From NCBI RefSeq assembly GCF_037975245.1, contig NC_092573.1, positions 16,854,265 through 16,918,264 of the forward strand: a stretch of DNA of 64,000 nucleotides, given 5' to 3'. Below are positions 1-12,007 of the stretch, one piece after another. The position numbers and the translations under genes are program-made. Source of the DNA: Apostichopus japonicus (lineage: Eukaryota > Echinodermata > Holothuroidea > Aspidochirotida > Stichopodidae). How positions within the stretch are numbered: position 1 is the first letter of the stretch; each line of letters begins with the position of its first letter. The notes below the pieces were generated by a model. The model was not told the DNA's origin. It was given only the letters and a program-made list of their open reading frames with translations, and ran no database searches.

Positions 1-1430
1 GAAATATATTTCATGGCTTCATAGCAATTGAATGGAATTAATTGTTTTTGTCAAGTGTGAAATGTGGACCATGCTGTAATTACAAGTATCTGGTGTGATA
101 TATAACAATAAAAGCAACAAGCTGTTTTGGTACAGTATCGTTTAATATTGATTTACACTACTGTACAACTAATCTGTAACTCATTGCTCATGTGTAGTTT
201 TCACATATGTTTACAAAATTCTTTGCCTTACAATTGTTGAAGTCCAATTTGATTCATTATTTTGTTTAACTAATAAATATTCATTAGATGAGTTAAAACC
301 TCACTTCTGTCTATTAATGTCTCAATACTTGTTTGCTGATGAATTTCGAAAACAAACTTCCATAGCAGATTCAATGTTTCTTAATATAAATGCACACTGA
401 CCAGGTGGGGTTTAATGGAGAAAAGCTGTCGCAATCGAAAGAATTTTTTCTGTTGTCCTTATGGTGGGAACAGTTTTCATTACACAAATGTAACCTATAT
501 ATACTTGTATTGTCCACTTGTTAGTCCTATGCCTAACAGTCCTAAACAAAACAGAGAGATTTGATTGGCACATGATCTGTTGGGCGGGGCTTTCAAATCT
601 CGAGTGAAGTTTGTAGAATCTACGCACTCGTTAAAAATTCTGGCGAATTTTATTCAGCTTAAAATGTTTAACGACAGATAACTCAGTAAAATAATGATTA
701 TTATTATGAAAATTGCATAGAACTGTGTTATTTTCATTGAGCTTTTAGGGCATTAACATGGAAAGATCGAAGTTAAAATTTGGCAAACACACATTGAGTT
801 TCTTTGAAATTGTAATTATTCAATTTGCCAACTTGAACATCACATATCTGCAACTTTGGTAGTATGGTTTAAGAAACATTTCAAATTATTCACAAACTTC
901 ATTGATCAGGGTTCTACCAGGCACTTGTTACGGAATAACAATTCCCTGGTTCTACTTACTTGCATTTTGCATCTTCAATGCTGTGTGTTAGTAAGGATTT
1001 AAGAACATAGAGTGTTTATATCATGGCATGCAATGCATACGAATTAGAAGGGAAAAAATTAAACCTACTTTATTACCAAAGTTATACTTAAACTGTAAAT
1101 ATTAAACCTACAGAAAGTGCATTCCAATTAACAAAGAACACACTACCTACATATATCCTTCAGCAAAGAAGAATATTTCATAGGGATATTCCCTAGAGAG
1201 GGTGTGAATAATTGGATACTAAACCATAACATGCAATGTGAATATATGAGCCATGCAGAAAGTTTGCTACATATTAACCAGAATTCTTACATGCATTGTG
1301 GTTCCAATGATGTAACATGAGTAGATTTCTTCATGAATCTGACGTAATGGATAGTGAGAGTGTACAACATATTCGATCTTAGTAAAAAAGTGTGATGTGA
1401 GAAACAATAAATTCACAATGACACAGACTT
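1..1430. other. AT-rich non-coding stretch, nothing recognised
   Basis: No open frame longer than about 70 codons with coding character, no repeat with clear ends and no RNA gene were seen. The missing 3' exons of the minus-strand ccnb1ip1 gene would be expected here or beyond the left edge, but I could not find them. Confidence 0.5.
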
Positions 1431-2240
1431 TCCTGAAATGACCATTGACCTCAATGTTTAGGAAGATGTGTTAGTGTGGAGAGACAGGTAAGAGGGGAGT
1501 GAAGTAACTGTTTGGTATTTGTTGACTTCAAATGACCACTTTGACCTGCACCAAAATCAATAGGCTTCTTTAGTCAATGTAATACACCTTCTCACCAAGT
1601 ATGAGATTTGCCAAAGCTTCCAATATTGAGATATCATGTTTACAAGGTTTTCACAATTTCACCTCAGATGACCCCATGCAAATGACCTTTGACCTCCACC
1701 AAAGCAAAAGATTTCTTGTTCTTGATAAGGCACTCCCATTCACTAAATATGAGATCTGTCCAAGCTTCTCATATTGAGATATCATGTTTACAAGGGTCAA
1801 CAATTTGACCCCTGGTGACCCCAAATGACCTTTCACCTCCACCAAAAACAATAGGCTACTTGTACTCAATAATGTACTCCTACACACTAAATATGAAATC
1901 TATCTGAACTTCTCATCTCGAGATTTATGTTAACAAGGTTTTCACAATTTGAGCCCTAGTGACCCCAAATGACCTTTGATCTCCACCAAATGCAATAGGC
2001 TTTTTGTACTTAATGTGGTTCACCTACACACCAAATATGAGATCTGTAGAAGCTTTTTTTCTTCAGATATGTTTGCCAGGTTTTCACAATTTGACCCCTG
2101 GTGACCTCAAATGAGATTTGACCTCCACTTAAAACAATAAGCTTCTTATACTCAATAATTTATTCCCACACACAAAATATACGATCTGTCTAAGCATCCC
2201 TTCTTGAGATATAGTGTTACAAGCTGGGCGTTGCAAACAC
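1430..2240. repeat. Degenerate tandem repeat, about 145-bp unit, about 5 copies
   Basis: The phrase AATGACC(TTT)GACCTCCACC recurs near 1531, 1681, 1824, 1968 and 2110, so the period is 142-150 bp. Each unit also contains a run close to CAATAGGCTTCTTGTACTC, then AAATATGAGATCTGTC, then TTGAGATATCATGTTTACAAG. Copies are about 75-85% alike by eye. Stops lie in all frames, so it is non-coding. Confidence 0.75.
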
Positions 2241-3155
2241 ATGCACAAAAACATGCACACCCTTATACACGCCAGCATGAATGCAAAGGTTGCAATTATC
2301 ATCAAACCAAAAAAGACTCCAAAGACCCAAGCAACTAGTTATTATAAGTCATAAATAGTTAGCACCGTGGCATCTACATACCTAGATCACAATCACCAAT
2401 TTTGAAGGTGATTCAAATGTTTTAGAAATGACTACGACCTTAAGCTAGTGATTGACTGAAAGGTGTAATGTATTTCACATAGTAGTACAAATTTTAAGAA
2501 TGACATTAACATAATTATAATTTTCACTAAGTCACTGGTGACTACGCAATTTTTCATAAATGGCCCACGCTACCCAGGTTACTAAATTTTGGCCAAAGCC
2601 ACAAAAACTGTTCACAATAGCACCTTATTGCACCATCTTGATTATTTCTGTCCTAAGATTTTAACCATTGATTCAATACCCTTTGTTATACATGACCATT
2701 ATCCATTCTTCAATGATTTTCCATTTAAAGTAAGGGTGGGATGCCACGTTCAAACTGTGTTTTCCCATATAGCCAGCCATAGTCCTTTGGTTAAATATCC
2801 ACAGCAACGCAAGGAACCAATACATTCTCCTTCCACACCCAACTGGTTTTGAGTTACCTCATAGTGATGTTAGTAGTGACGGTAATAGTCCAATGTCAGG
2901 GTCATAAGAAAGTGAAAGGCGGGGAGTGGTGCCATAGCCCTACAAACTCCAGAGGGTGTAAATTTGGCACTGATATTTAAACAGTAATAAATTTGAGCAC
3001 AAGTTAAATGCAGTTGATTCTTTCATCCCTCTAATTAATCAGTATCCTTAAACTTCGCAATGTTACAATTATTTTCTTAATTATATAAGGAATGTATGTA
3101 TCTCATGACTTTCTACTTTTAAGAGTTACATAAAGATTCATTTCTTTACTCGTTC
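2241..3155. other. Intergenic or intronic stretch, nothing recognised
   Basis: The end of the preceding tandem repeat fades out near 2300. The rest is AT-rich without a convincing exon or transposon end. It may be intron or 3' flank of ccnb1ip1. Confidence 0.4.
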
Positions 3156-3244
3156 ATTTGATTGTGATCAACTTGTTTTGCTAAGCGCCTAGAGTAGCTA
3201 CTTCTTGTCTCTGCTATATAAATCCACTGTATTATTATTATTTA
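3156..3244 (+). mobile_element. LINE 3'-end remnant with (ATT)n tail
   Basis: The sequence runs through AAGCGCCTAGAG and GCTATATAAAT to a short run of ATT units. The same layout (GCGC..., GCTATA..AAA, then TTA units) ends the LINE fragment at 53625-54240 in the opposite orientation. This fits the 3' UTR end of a CR1/Rex-like non-LTR retrotransposon. Only the tail is present. Confidence 0.5.
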
Positions 3245-3581
3245 ATTCTGTTTTTGTCAATTGCTTAAGCCCTCATCTGCAAGGATTCTCCAAAGGGTAC
3301 ATCCCCCAATCTCTTGCTTTATTGATTCCCACACAAAGGATGAACTAGAACTAGCACCTAACAGATTGTAACATTACTAGTGTGCTATTCCAGTGTGTGT
3401 GTGCATTTCAAAACTATTAGACAATGTTGTGGGAATACAGGCAGTGTTACATTCTGTGCTGTACATGTTCTCAATAAACTTGAACAACTAGGACAACTCT
3501 TGATGGTGTGCTAAAAGGATAGTAAAATCTTTTCATGCATATTATGAAATAGCGCCATCATTTTTCAGAAGTTTCGGATAC

Positions 3582-6226
3582 AGTTTGCTTCTGCCTGAAT
3601 TCTGTTTAACAATTGTTCGTAATACTGCTCCATCTGGATAGCCCTCTCTTTGGCCTTCGTTGCAACATGTTCTTGGTACACTCGATCCTGGTGGACCTGA
3701 AGCATCGCAATGGAAAAGAGAGGAAAATACAAATTCTTCAAGAGAACTACCACTACAAAGCTTATAAAAACTAATGATTTCATTATAAATAAATGGTGGG
3801 GGGAGGGGTGTTGTTTTATCTGATCAAGATTCATGAAATTTGTTATATTGTAAAGATCAAAAATTGGTAATAAGTGGCAGTTCAGTTTTCCAAGTCTTAT
3901 CTGCTTTCTACTCATTGGAGGCACCATGTCACAAATGAAAGCTGAGCAGCTGCAAAGACTTGAATCAATATTTAAAACAACAGCGATCTCTATAGGCCAG
4001 CAGTGCCACTTGTGTGAGACTGTAGTGCCTACTGTTTGCAACTGCACAGCACGAAATATTACATCTTACGAAGCCTAACTGCAAGCAAGGGCGGCGGAAG
4101 CACTTTTAATCTGGGGGGGCACCGACATCAAAGGGCACTTTGCAGAAATTGATTGGACTGATGCAGCCTTATATTTAGTACCCTATATAACTCTTATTGT
4201 ATTATCTTATTTGCGTATACACATCCCTCCATCAACGCCCCCCCCCCCCTCAAGGAAAATATGCATACTAGCACTGCAATATCCAATGTGCAAATTGGGA
4301 AACAAGGAACAAGTTTTCTTTTGAGACAAAATGAGGTGAAATCATGCTAGTTGCTAATCTTCCGAATTAGAGTTTATTTCTTGTATATCTTAACAAATTT
4401 TTTTCCATTCGAAATAGCTTTGAGTTTAACCCACAGAAATTCATTAAAAAGTCAGCGCCGTAGCCAGGATTTGCAAAGTTGTATGCACGACTATCTGAGT
4501 GGAGCGCCACCATCGGTCGGCGTGGAGCGTGCAAGAAAATTTTTGGTTTTACAAACCCCTCAGATGGCCGGAAACGGCCCTTCCCGAGTGTTCATTCTGG
4601 TTCCCTGGCCTCTTGCTAACTTGAGACACCTCAATTTTTATGTAGAAAAAGGGCACATTTTTAACCTGAGGAAAAGTGGGGGGGCACGTGCACCCTGTGC
4701 CCCCCAGTTCCGCCGCCCTTGACTACAAGATGTTACGGCCCACAGCACCCAAAGTTAATTAACTCTCACCTGATATGTCCAAAATGAGATCGCCCTGGAA
4801 CAAACCTCTAGGATGACTTCAGGTTTCTGTCCTGCGAGCACCATTGACTTGTACTGTTCAGTTGGAGACAGGTCAATACGAATGATGTCAAACTTGCCGG
4901 GTAAGTGGGTGTCACCTGTAGTACCAGCAAGCAAATGGTTACAGTGATTCCTTGACAACGAGAACATTCATCTGTAACATCGCATGCAAGATATTACTGG
5001 TTGACTGTCCAGAAATAATATCAACAAAGTGATGAGCAAATGTTTTTGCACTAATGTAGAACTACATGTAAAATATTCAGTTCGTACATGCACTACACGC
5101 TACCTGTGCATGTTCACCACAGGTATGATGCTTTATACTTGGGAATTATCATGGTTTTCAGACTTCTGATTTCTGCTGACCTCAAGTTACATTTAACCTT
5201 CACAGAAAGCAATAGGATTCTCATACTACTCACTAAATCTGGTTCTACTTGACGATTGTCAAGTTATAGGAACTTACCATTTAAAGTTTTTGTTTGGGTG
5301 ATTCATCTCAACTTCCACTAGAACATTACTACCATCCACTCTCAAAGTACTTTTCTTTAGTGAGACATTCGATCATCTTTTTTTAACTCTTGAAAGATTG
5401 GATCAAAACTTCAAGAAAAGTATTTTGAAACATAAATGTTACTGGACGGGGAAGATAAGAAATTTATAGAAGAACCTCACATCTCTTTAAGTGGAAGATG
5501 AGGAAGGAGTTCACCTGTATGGGATGCAATAATCAGTAAAATTGATTACATTGACACTTACAAGCAGGACAAGAAAGGTGTTTGTTAAATTCTCTTGTAC
5601 CATCTTCATCACAAAATATATCTGAAACAATATGTTAAGGACTATAGGGCTTAATGATCCTATTTGAAATGTGCAGTCATAGTCCTTCACAACATTTGTC
5701 CAAACTAAGCTGATTTCAACAAATTTATTAGATTTATTTTATTTCAAATGAAGGATGAAAAGCCTGTAAAAAAAATACAGTAGTCATTGCAAATTACTAT
5801 TTTTATTTATTTTCTTATTTATAGAAAGAAAATATTATGCATTGAATATGGAGGTAGAACATTGTATTAAAGCTGGAGGAAAATATTTATATCAACAGTT
5901 ACTCCCACAAAAACTCCGTAGACATGCCAATTTTATTTAAATTTTACAACTACTCTTCTTACAAGATATTATCTTTTAACCATTTTTAATATTTCTTCAC
6001 CTTCTGAAAACATCTGTTATGACAATATGAATTTATATCTCCATACATTTCAGGCTATATAATATATTTTGATTTGCAATAATTTCCACTGAAAAAAAGT
6101 GCTAAACTGTCTGGAAAGGATACGGGAGCATGAAGTAACCCATCCATGTAAGCTGATTCTCTTTCGACATTTCTTGTAGTTACAGATCATTTCATCCACC
6201 ACTGTGCTCACTACTGTTTCTTTGTC
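3582..6226 (-). CDS. ccnb1ip1: CCNB1IP1 / HEI10-like meiotic RING E3 ligase, four exons (partial)
   Basis: HEI10/CCNB1IP1 is a SUMO/ubiquitin E3 ligase of the Zip3 family that marks crossover sites on meiotic chromosomes; it has an N-terminal RING and a coiled coil. Minus-strand exons are 6226-6124, 5621-5562, 4915-4770 and 3696-3582. All have GT-AG borders and phases that join without a break (34 codons+1; 2+19+1; 2+48; 38+1). The RING ligands are visible in order: CNYKKC in exon 1, CS then H/IFCDED across exons 1-2, and CPA-C at the exon 2/3 junction. Exon 3 carries SPTEQYKSMVLAGQKPEVIL and AISFWTYQ, which I recognise as the vertebrate CCNB1IP1 pattern (SP.E.YK.MVLAG..PE). Exon 4 starts VHQDRVYQEH and is coiled-coil. 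The first listed exon opens in frame with an acceptor, so an upstream start exon is missing. The C-terminal exons were not found. If the exon 4 donor is not used, translation stops at 3565. Confidence 0.88.
4086..4721. mobile_element. hAT-type MITE in a ccnb1ip1 intron
   Basis: The ends are CAAGGGCGGCGGAA and TTCCGCCGCCCTTG, a 14-bp perfect terminal inverted repeat. They are flanked by an 8-bp target duplication ACTGCAAG (4078-4085) / ACTACAAG (4722-4729) with one mismatch. The 8-bp duplication and CA..TG ends fit hAT. The element is 636 bp and encodes no transposase. Its interior (4490-4600) resembles the GCGGAGCGCCAC-type repeats found elsewhere in the window. Confidence 0.85.
4922..5561 (-). 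other. ccnb1ip1 intron
   Basis: The region lies between the exon 2 donor (5561) and the exon 3 acceptor. It is AT-rich and I saw no repeat with ends. Confidence 0.6.
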
Positions 6227-6818
6227 CTGAGAATAAAGATTTGAGAGTTAATCAATGCTTCAAAAACTCAGGCAATAGGCCCATGAAAGTAATTGAAACA
6301 AGGTCACATAAGGGTAAATGCCTTTGGGTAGTCTTCAACAAAGAAAAGGATATCAATTCCTATAAATGTACTGAACATTTTTTTTAACGTTCTTGCAAGT
6401 TACTGCTTGACTTCTGTATACAAATATGCAAAGGCCTTCACATGTTAGTGTTGTGCAAACAAGTACAATTTATTTGCGGTTAATACCTTTGCAAGCTTTA
6501 CATAACCATATTGAAAGTAGTGTTTACACGGGTCAAATATTTTGGAACCGGGTACCCGAGAGCCTTTACCCGTCGGATATCAGGGTAATGTGTAAAATTA
6601 AGTTGGCCTGACGTTTCAATCGTAGCAGGATCTTCTTCAAAGGCTAAATGACAAGTAAGAGTAACAGAAAGGACAAAAACACGCACAGAGTACAGACAGG
6701 TTAAAAATGAAATGAAAATCTGAAACACAAGAATACAAATACAAGTACAAATACAAAGTAGATAAGGAGGATCACCTGAAGAGATACAGTAACAGAGCAG
6801 CTGAAATCAAAATAAATT

Positions 6819-6932
6819 AAAACTGTTAGCAAACTGCTTATCCACTAGAGAGCCTGTGTAGGAGAATGTGTAAAAGGAACACATTCTCCTACACAGGCTC
6901 TGTAGTGGATAAGCAGTTTGCTAACAGTTTTA
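6819..6932. repeat. Long hairpin, about 53-bp arms
   Basis: The left arm runs through CTGTTAGCAAACTGCTTATC and ends GGAGAATGTGT at 6871. After a 7-base loop the right arm mirrors it to CTAACAG, with one internal mismatch. CCTACACAGGCTCTCTAGTG recurs near 7271. Confidence 0.85.
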
Positions 6933-7148
6933 TTTTATTTTGGGTATCAGGGTACCCAGAAAAAAATTGTTTACCCTCGTGTATTGCGATTTTCAAGAAA
7001 TTACATATTGGATGCTATACTAAATGAATTATATTCTCCACTGACAATGTTTTCATGTTGAAATAGGTGTAAGATAAGGTATAAAACCTTCCTCAGTAAT
7101 TTCTATTTGCTTTTGCTTCTTTCATTAACTTGTTAATAACTTGTGTAA

Positions 7149-7270
7149 AAGTAAGTTGGCCTGACGTGTATTTTGTATGTGGTTTTGTCCCTTCTGTTAC
7201 TGTTACTTGTCATTTAGCCTTTGAAGAAGATCCTGCTAGGATCGAAACGTCAGGCCAACTTACTTTTACA
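7149..7270. repeat. Dispersed repeat with inverted ends (TAAGTTGGCCTGACGT)
   Basis: TAAGTTGGCCTGACGT at 7151 is mirrored by ACGTCAGGCCAACTTA near 7247. A copy in the other orientation lies at 6598-6680. Both contain the small hairpin GATCCTGCTAGGATC followed by GAAACGTC. I recognise this as a common dispersed repeat type in marine animals but cannot assign a class. Confidence 0.6.
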
Positions 7271-7974
7271 CATTCTTCTACACAGGCTCTCTAGTGGATA
7301 AGCAGTTTTTATTTTGTTAATAACTTCATATAATTAACATCACTACTAACATCACACTGCCGCCGCTGCTTATGTTTGATCTCCACCTCTATTGGATTAG
7401 ACCATATAAATATCCAATTAAGCTTTTAAACAGTTTTTAATACTACTTCTATCTATTATACAGACCCAGGGTTCACATTAGCTCTGGGATTGCGCAATTC
7501 TCACAATTTGATACATTTGGAATCAACGTTTAGTAAAATGCCACTTGTGATTATTAATTTTTTGTTATCCTGTCTATAATCCATTAGTAACATCTCGTAA
7601 ATTTCCTTATCAGTGTTACCTTCTATGAAATAAACGTATGAAAAGGAAATAATTGTGAGAATTCTTTCAATTTCTTCCACATGGTTGCCTAACACCACAC
7701 TAAGGCAATGGAGTAATCTAGCCTCACCGTCTGTTTATTAGCTGAAATTGTGACGCAGTTATAAGATATCCATGGAATACTTTCCTTATTGCTGTTATCT
7801 TTGACCACATGGTAGCCTAACACCACACTAAGTCATTGGAAAATCTTGCCTAACCATTGGTTTGCAAAAACAAAAAATAGCACACTTTGCGTAGGATTTG
7901 GGTAATAAATTAGGAACCGGGTAGTATCGCGTCGGGCTGGTACCCGGGAACCTTGTGCAAACACTAATTGAAAT

Positions 7975-8374
7975 GGAATTTACTTTCTACATCTATAGCC
8001 ATGAGCCTAAGGACTATAACAATGTGTAACTAAAAGCTTTAGCACATGGTTCATGACTAGCTTACCATGTCATTTTATAATGTTGTCTCCTGGTTTCATA
8101 GATGTTTCAAGGCCTGACCAAGAAGGGATAAAGCCCTAGGCAGCCACAGGGGTCAATTATGGGCCCAAGAAAAATTAGAGGGAATATGGGATAAAAAATA
8201 GGCCTATGTGTAAGGGGTACAAAGATAGGCCAGTGAGACCCACGTTGCTTGGGAGACTCCGAATGTGTCTTTCATTTTGATGTTATGTCAATGGCCACCC
8301 TAAGATAGGGCCTATAGGCTAAGCCTTGGACAGCTAGGCCATTTCAGATAATCTTATCAATATCAATCAATCAA
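7975..8374. other. Non-coding, nothing recognised
   Basis: No exon, RNA gene or bounded repeat was seen between the hAT element and the SINE. Confidence 0.4.
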
Positions 8375-8616
8375 GGAGTATTAGCTCAGTGGTTAACGCC
8401 GGTGCCTTCCAATCATAAGATCCCAGTTCGAGTCACTCCAAGATTAATGTATGTCGTCCAGTTACAGAGTTGTTGACAATTGACAATTCATAATCATGGA
8501 CGTCAAATATGAATCTAAGAGACTGACTTCGGTCAGCTTGCCGCTTTGATAAGCCAATTAGGCTTCTTTGCGAATTTCTGCTTTCAGGAGGATATAAAAT
8601 ACATACATACATACAT
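8375..8616 (+). mobile_element. tRNA-derived SINE
   Basis: The head is tRNA-like. The acceptor strand GGAGT pairs with ACTCC. An A box lies in TAGCTCAGTGG (8382-8392) and a B box in AGTTCGAGTC (8425-8434). The anticodon-loop region CCTTCCAA resembles tRNA-Gly(UCC). A tRNA-unrelated body follows, with a short hairpin (ACTTCGGTCAG region), and ends in CATA units at 8590-8612. The poor anticodon stem argues against a working tRNA gene. Confidence 0.7.
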
Positions 8617-8884
8617 CAATCTCACTAACAATAGTAGTACTAGGCCTAGAAATACTAGTTTTACTATTAGTTCATCCTTAAAGTTATTGTGTTAATTTAC
8701 ACCTTCAGAAGAAAACATAACGTTCGTTCCCCTATTCGTCAAATAACGTTAGATTTCTAGGCCAAGCCAAACATGTCAAGTCTATAATTTATACACTGCA
8801 TAGGCCTAGTACTTTAGCATCTATTTTCTATTAATAGAATTTAATATGATCGTATAAGGCGATGAACCTATTAAAGTCAGTATT

Positions 8885-9104
8885 GCAAAGTTCGGAACAC
8901 TGCGAAGTTTGGACACCCCTAAGAAATACACGATATCACCATGACAACCTACACGAAGAGCCAAATTTCACGAAGTACGAAGCTACAGCTATTTTCTCTC
9001 CAAAATGACCCGTGTGCAAGCAGGTACTTACATATTTGTCAATAAAAGGAAGTTATAGTTTTGGGGTGTTTAATGCTTAGGTGTCCGAACTTCGCAGTGT
9101 CCAT
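8885..9104. mobile_element. Small MITE with CCGAACTTCGCAGTGTCC ends
   Basis: The left end GTTCGGAACACTGCGAAG is mirrored by the right end CCGAACTTCGCAGTGTCC. The interior (for example AGCCAAATTTCACGAAGTAC, CCAAAATGACCCGTGTGCAA) is shared in reverse with 49385-49870. No coding capacity is visible. Confidence 0.65.
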
Positions 9105-9726
9105 GCTACTAGACTATAGCCTAGGCCTATCTTTCACGCAATGATTATATGTTAGGCTAATCACATCTCATAAAAAGATGAACACTTAGTTATGGATCAC
9201 ACGGTACGCTTTTCCAACATAGAATGAAGATCTCTAAATAAACAGGAATTGAACAGGAAGTTCATATTTACAGCCATGCCAAAACTAGCAAGAGGATAGT
9301 GGTAATTCAATTCTTCACATTCAAGTACTGTATCTTCGTTACGCTATCAAAATAGCAAAGGTTGCACAAATATATCTAATTGTAAAGGAAAACACTAACA
9401 GATTCCGGACCACTGTTCTGGACATACCTACCTTGCTAGGCTGTACAGGTTGCCAGATGATAAGGAAATTTTTCGACCAAAACCTTGCCAAAACTTACAC
9501 CGTTTTTCTGTGTATCATTAAATCGTTTCGAATGTTTAGCTGTCAAGCAAAAATGGCAAAGACTGTTAATTTCTGACAAATTTAACTTGCTTTTTTTCTC
9601 TTATACTTTACTCTTTGGGAATAATATTTTACAGCGGGTGGATGGGAGGGTAAAGGAAGCGGAAGGGACGGGAATGGAAGGGGAAAGGCGCCCGGCTTCG
9701 CGCAGCAGTGGCATTAGGAGGAGTTA

Positions 9727-9912
9727 CATGACATCTGTTGTAAGAGACCTAAGTATATACATTGACTCATCTCTGCAACCTTCTAAACTTTGTCTCGAAG
9801 CTGCTAAAATAGGTGAAATGGTTTTAGGTATGATCAAGAGGAACTTCAGTTTTCTGAAAGAGGACATAGTTTCTCGGTTTGATTTTTCACGTCATGGCAT
9901 CTTGAAACCGTG
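9727..9912 (+). pseudogene. LINE reverse-transcriptase C-terminal fragment
   Basis: The frame encodes RDLSIYIDSSLQPSKLCLEA followed by AAKIGEMVLGMIKRNFSF. This matches the conserved region after the RT thumb in CR1/Jockey-like LINEs (KDLGV.iD..LK...C..AA..AN..LG.I.R.F). It is truncated on both sides and stops at 9912, so it is not functional. Confidence 0.7.
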
Positions 9913-9954
9913 ATCATACCGCATTGTCAAATTGGTCTTACTACAGCTTGACGG

Positions 9955-10170
9955 TGTCTCTAAGCATGGGCGCAGATCAGTCTTGGATAAAGATGGGGAC
10001 GCGTGTTTGTTCTCTGATACTATCTAAGCGGAGCGCGACCATGGGTTCGCGCGTAGCGTACAATATATTTTTTTGTGGCAAATATACCTCCCAGATCGCC
10101 GGAAAAATACACTTCCCAGACCCAATGATGCCCGATGGCTTAGAAATTTAGTTTGGGGAAATACATGGGC
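9955..10170. repeat. Fragment of the GCGGAGCGCGAC-type dispersed repeat
   Basis: CTATCTAAGCGGAGCG..ACCATGGGTTCGCGCG, then CCCAGATCGCCGGAAAAA and ACTTCCCAGACC, is homologous to segments at 25540-25640, 35800-35900, 36970-37080 and 38370-38460. No intact ends were seen here. Confidence 0.6.
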
Positions 10171-10619
10171 GTATGCAGAAAAAAAAAATCAGGGGACAAA
10201 TAATCCAAGTAGACTTTTGTGTACGATGGGTCTGGGGTCCTCTCCCAGAAAACAATTATAGACTGCCGCAAATGTGATTTCCGTCCTATATTTAACTACT
10301 GTGGATAAGTATAATAAAATGAGAACTGGTGATTATTTAAAGATGAACGATAGTGATTTTTCAGCATCGACGAAAAAATACGATTTTATTCAAGAGTATT
10401 CTAGTTGGTTTCCATATTACACATGTGAAAATTCAAGTCAATCCGATGTTGGGAAAGGCTTAAAAAAATTCCTAAACTCGTTACATCGACTTATACGAAT
10501 GCTGCCCCTGCATGCTCGTATGTTCATCTTAGAAAGCTCATATATACGTATCACAGTACGATGAAAAGTGTACCATAGTGTAGCAGGTTCTAAGGCCCAG
10601 TTTATTCTTACTTCAGAGA

Positions 10620-11224
10620 CATATAATTAGAAACTTCCAAATACTTTCCTCCGTTTATGTGGCTTGTTGTCGATGAATTTCTCCGCGATAACGCGTGGTA
10701 GGAAGTTCTGTCCAGAATCTCACTATGGACATGGCATAGCAGGATATGGTTAAGCCTTGATTGTTTCATGGTTCTACGTAACCACGTCTTCAGTCTCCTC
10801 AAGAAAGTGAATGATCTTTCAGCAGTGCAAGAACTCGCTGGATTGACGAGAATGAGTCTGAGTAATCGTTCAACTTGTTGGAACATTTTTCGAACATCTG
10901 GGCTCATTGACTCAAATATTTTGTGGAAGTCACTGATGTACGTTCCTGTGAAAAAAATACAAGTTCGTGTTCTAGGTCAGTAGTCAGTTCCGGGTAACGT
11001 CCAGCAACAACTGCATTGTACTCTCCAGTAATTAGCATAGCGGTCAGTTTCCCATATTCCGTTAGATCCGTTGATGTGAAACATGTAACAAAATGTTTAC
11101 GAGTGCACTGTCCAAACTTATGTTGAGGTCGATACAGTTCTTCTACACTGTCAAAATTGTGTGTTGTAATTCCGCCTTCAATTCGCATGGAATCTTGCCT
11201 ATCCGCTTCGTAATTTTCCAACAC
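10620..11224 (-). pseudogene. hAT transposase C-terminal part, broken
   Basis: Two minus-strand frames (11224-10904 and 10907-10608) together give a hAT end. The first contains YPELTTDLEHELVFF. The second holds the dimerisation region RLLRLILVNPASSCTAERSF, then LRRLKTWLRRTM and RLNHILLCHVH. This is the Dimer_Tnp_hAT pattern (PxSxxxxERxFSxL..iKt.LR..m...RLn.L). The frame change near 10940-10965 coincides with an acceptor-like TTTTTTTCACAG, so it could be a frameshift or an intron edge. The N-terminus and catalytic core are missing. The fragment ends 19 bases before the large TIR element at 11243. Confidence 0.75.
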
Positions 11225-11274
11225 ACTGGCATGTGCCGGCCGTATGGCAAGCCGTTTTACTTTTTATTCGATAT

Positions 11275-11797
11275 TTGATGATATCATCATATATTTGGTG
11301 ATATCAGCAAATAATTAATGATATCAACAATTAATTGCTGATATCATCAAATGATTTGATGATATCATCAAATAATTGCTGATATCAACAATTATTTGCT
11401 GATATCACCAAATAATTGTTGATATCAGCAATTCATTTGCTGATATCAGCAATTCATTTGCTGATATCACCAATTCATTTGTTGATATCACCAAATAATT
11501 GCTGATATCAATAAATAATAGCTGATATCAACAAATATTTGCTGATATCAGCAAATGAATTGGTGATATCAGCAATTGAATTGATGATATCAGCAAATCA
11601 TTTGCTGATATCAACAATTCCGACATATCACTAATTAATTAGTGATATGAGGAACCGAATTGCTGATATCATTAAATGATTTGGTGATATCATTAAATGA
11701 TTTGCTGATATCAGCAATTGAATTGGCGATATGTTGAAATTGCTGATATCACCAATTCATTTGCTGATATCAACAATTCATTTGCTGATATCAGTAA
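11275..11797. repeat. Left GATATC palindrome array
   Basis: About 23 exact GATATC sites plus a few decayed ones (GACATATC, GATATG) occur every 20-21 bp. The consensus is TGATATCANCAAATNATT. The linker is AT-rich and itself nearly palindromic, with variable bases beside each site (A/C/G/T CAAAT versus CAATT). Confidence 0.9.
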
Positions 11798-11810
11798 TTC
11801 AAGTGTATCG

Positions 11811-12007
11811 AACCAACGTCTACAAAAAGGAATTAGAAACGAGCGCCATCAACGGGCATCCTTTTGGGTCTTAAGGGCGCTGTTTGGCTGGTAGCGGGCA
11901 CAGAAAGGCGCCTGGTGCGCGGTTAATTTCAGCCTTGGTTATAGCGATCAACGGGAGGGGAAAGGGGACTAAGTTACACAGTACCACTACTGCCACTGGG
12001 AAAGGTA
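11811..12007. other. Interior of the GATATC element, no feature recognised
   Basis: More GC-rich than the surroundings. Stops occur on the minus strand just beyond the ORF segment at 12008-12209. The downstream transposase core expected here is absent, so the element looks internally deleted. Confidence 0.4.

Larger units (their letters stand above)
6518..7966. mobile_element. hAT-type element with nested hairpin repeats
   Basis: It begins TAGTGTTTACACGG and ends with the inverted counterpart TTGTGCAAACACTA. The flanks are ATTGAAAG (6510-6517) and ATTGAAAT (7967-7974), an 8-bp duplication with one mismatch. GGGTACCCG and CGGGTACC motifs occur near both ends. The interior is filled by other repeats (see 6819-6932 and 7149-7270), and no transposase frame is present. 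It lies upstream of the first recognised ccnb1ip1 exon. Confidence 0.75.

Noticed and set aside
6595-7270. Hammerhead ribozyme at the GATCGAAACGTC hairpins
   Set aside because: GAAAC is present but the required CTGATGA core is not, and the stems do not form the three-way junction.
8375-8441. Functional tRNA gene
   Set aside because: A and B boxes and the acceptor stem are present, but the anticodon stem is poor and a SINE body with a CATA tail follows.
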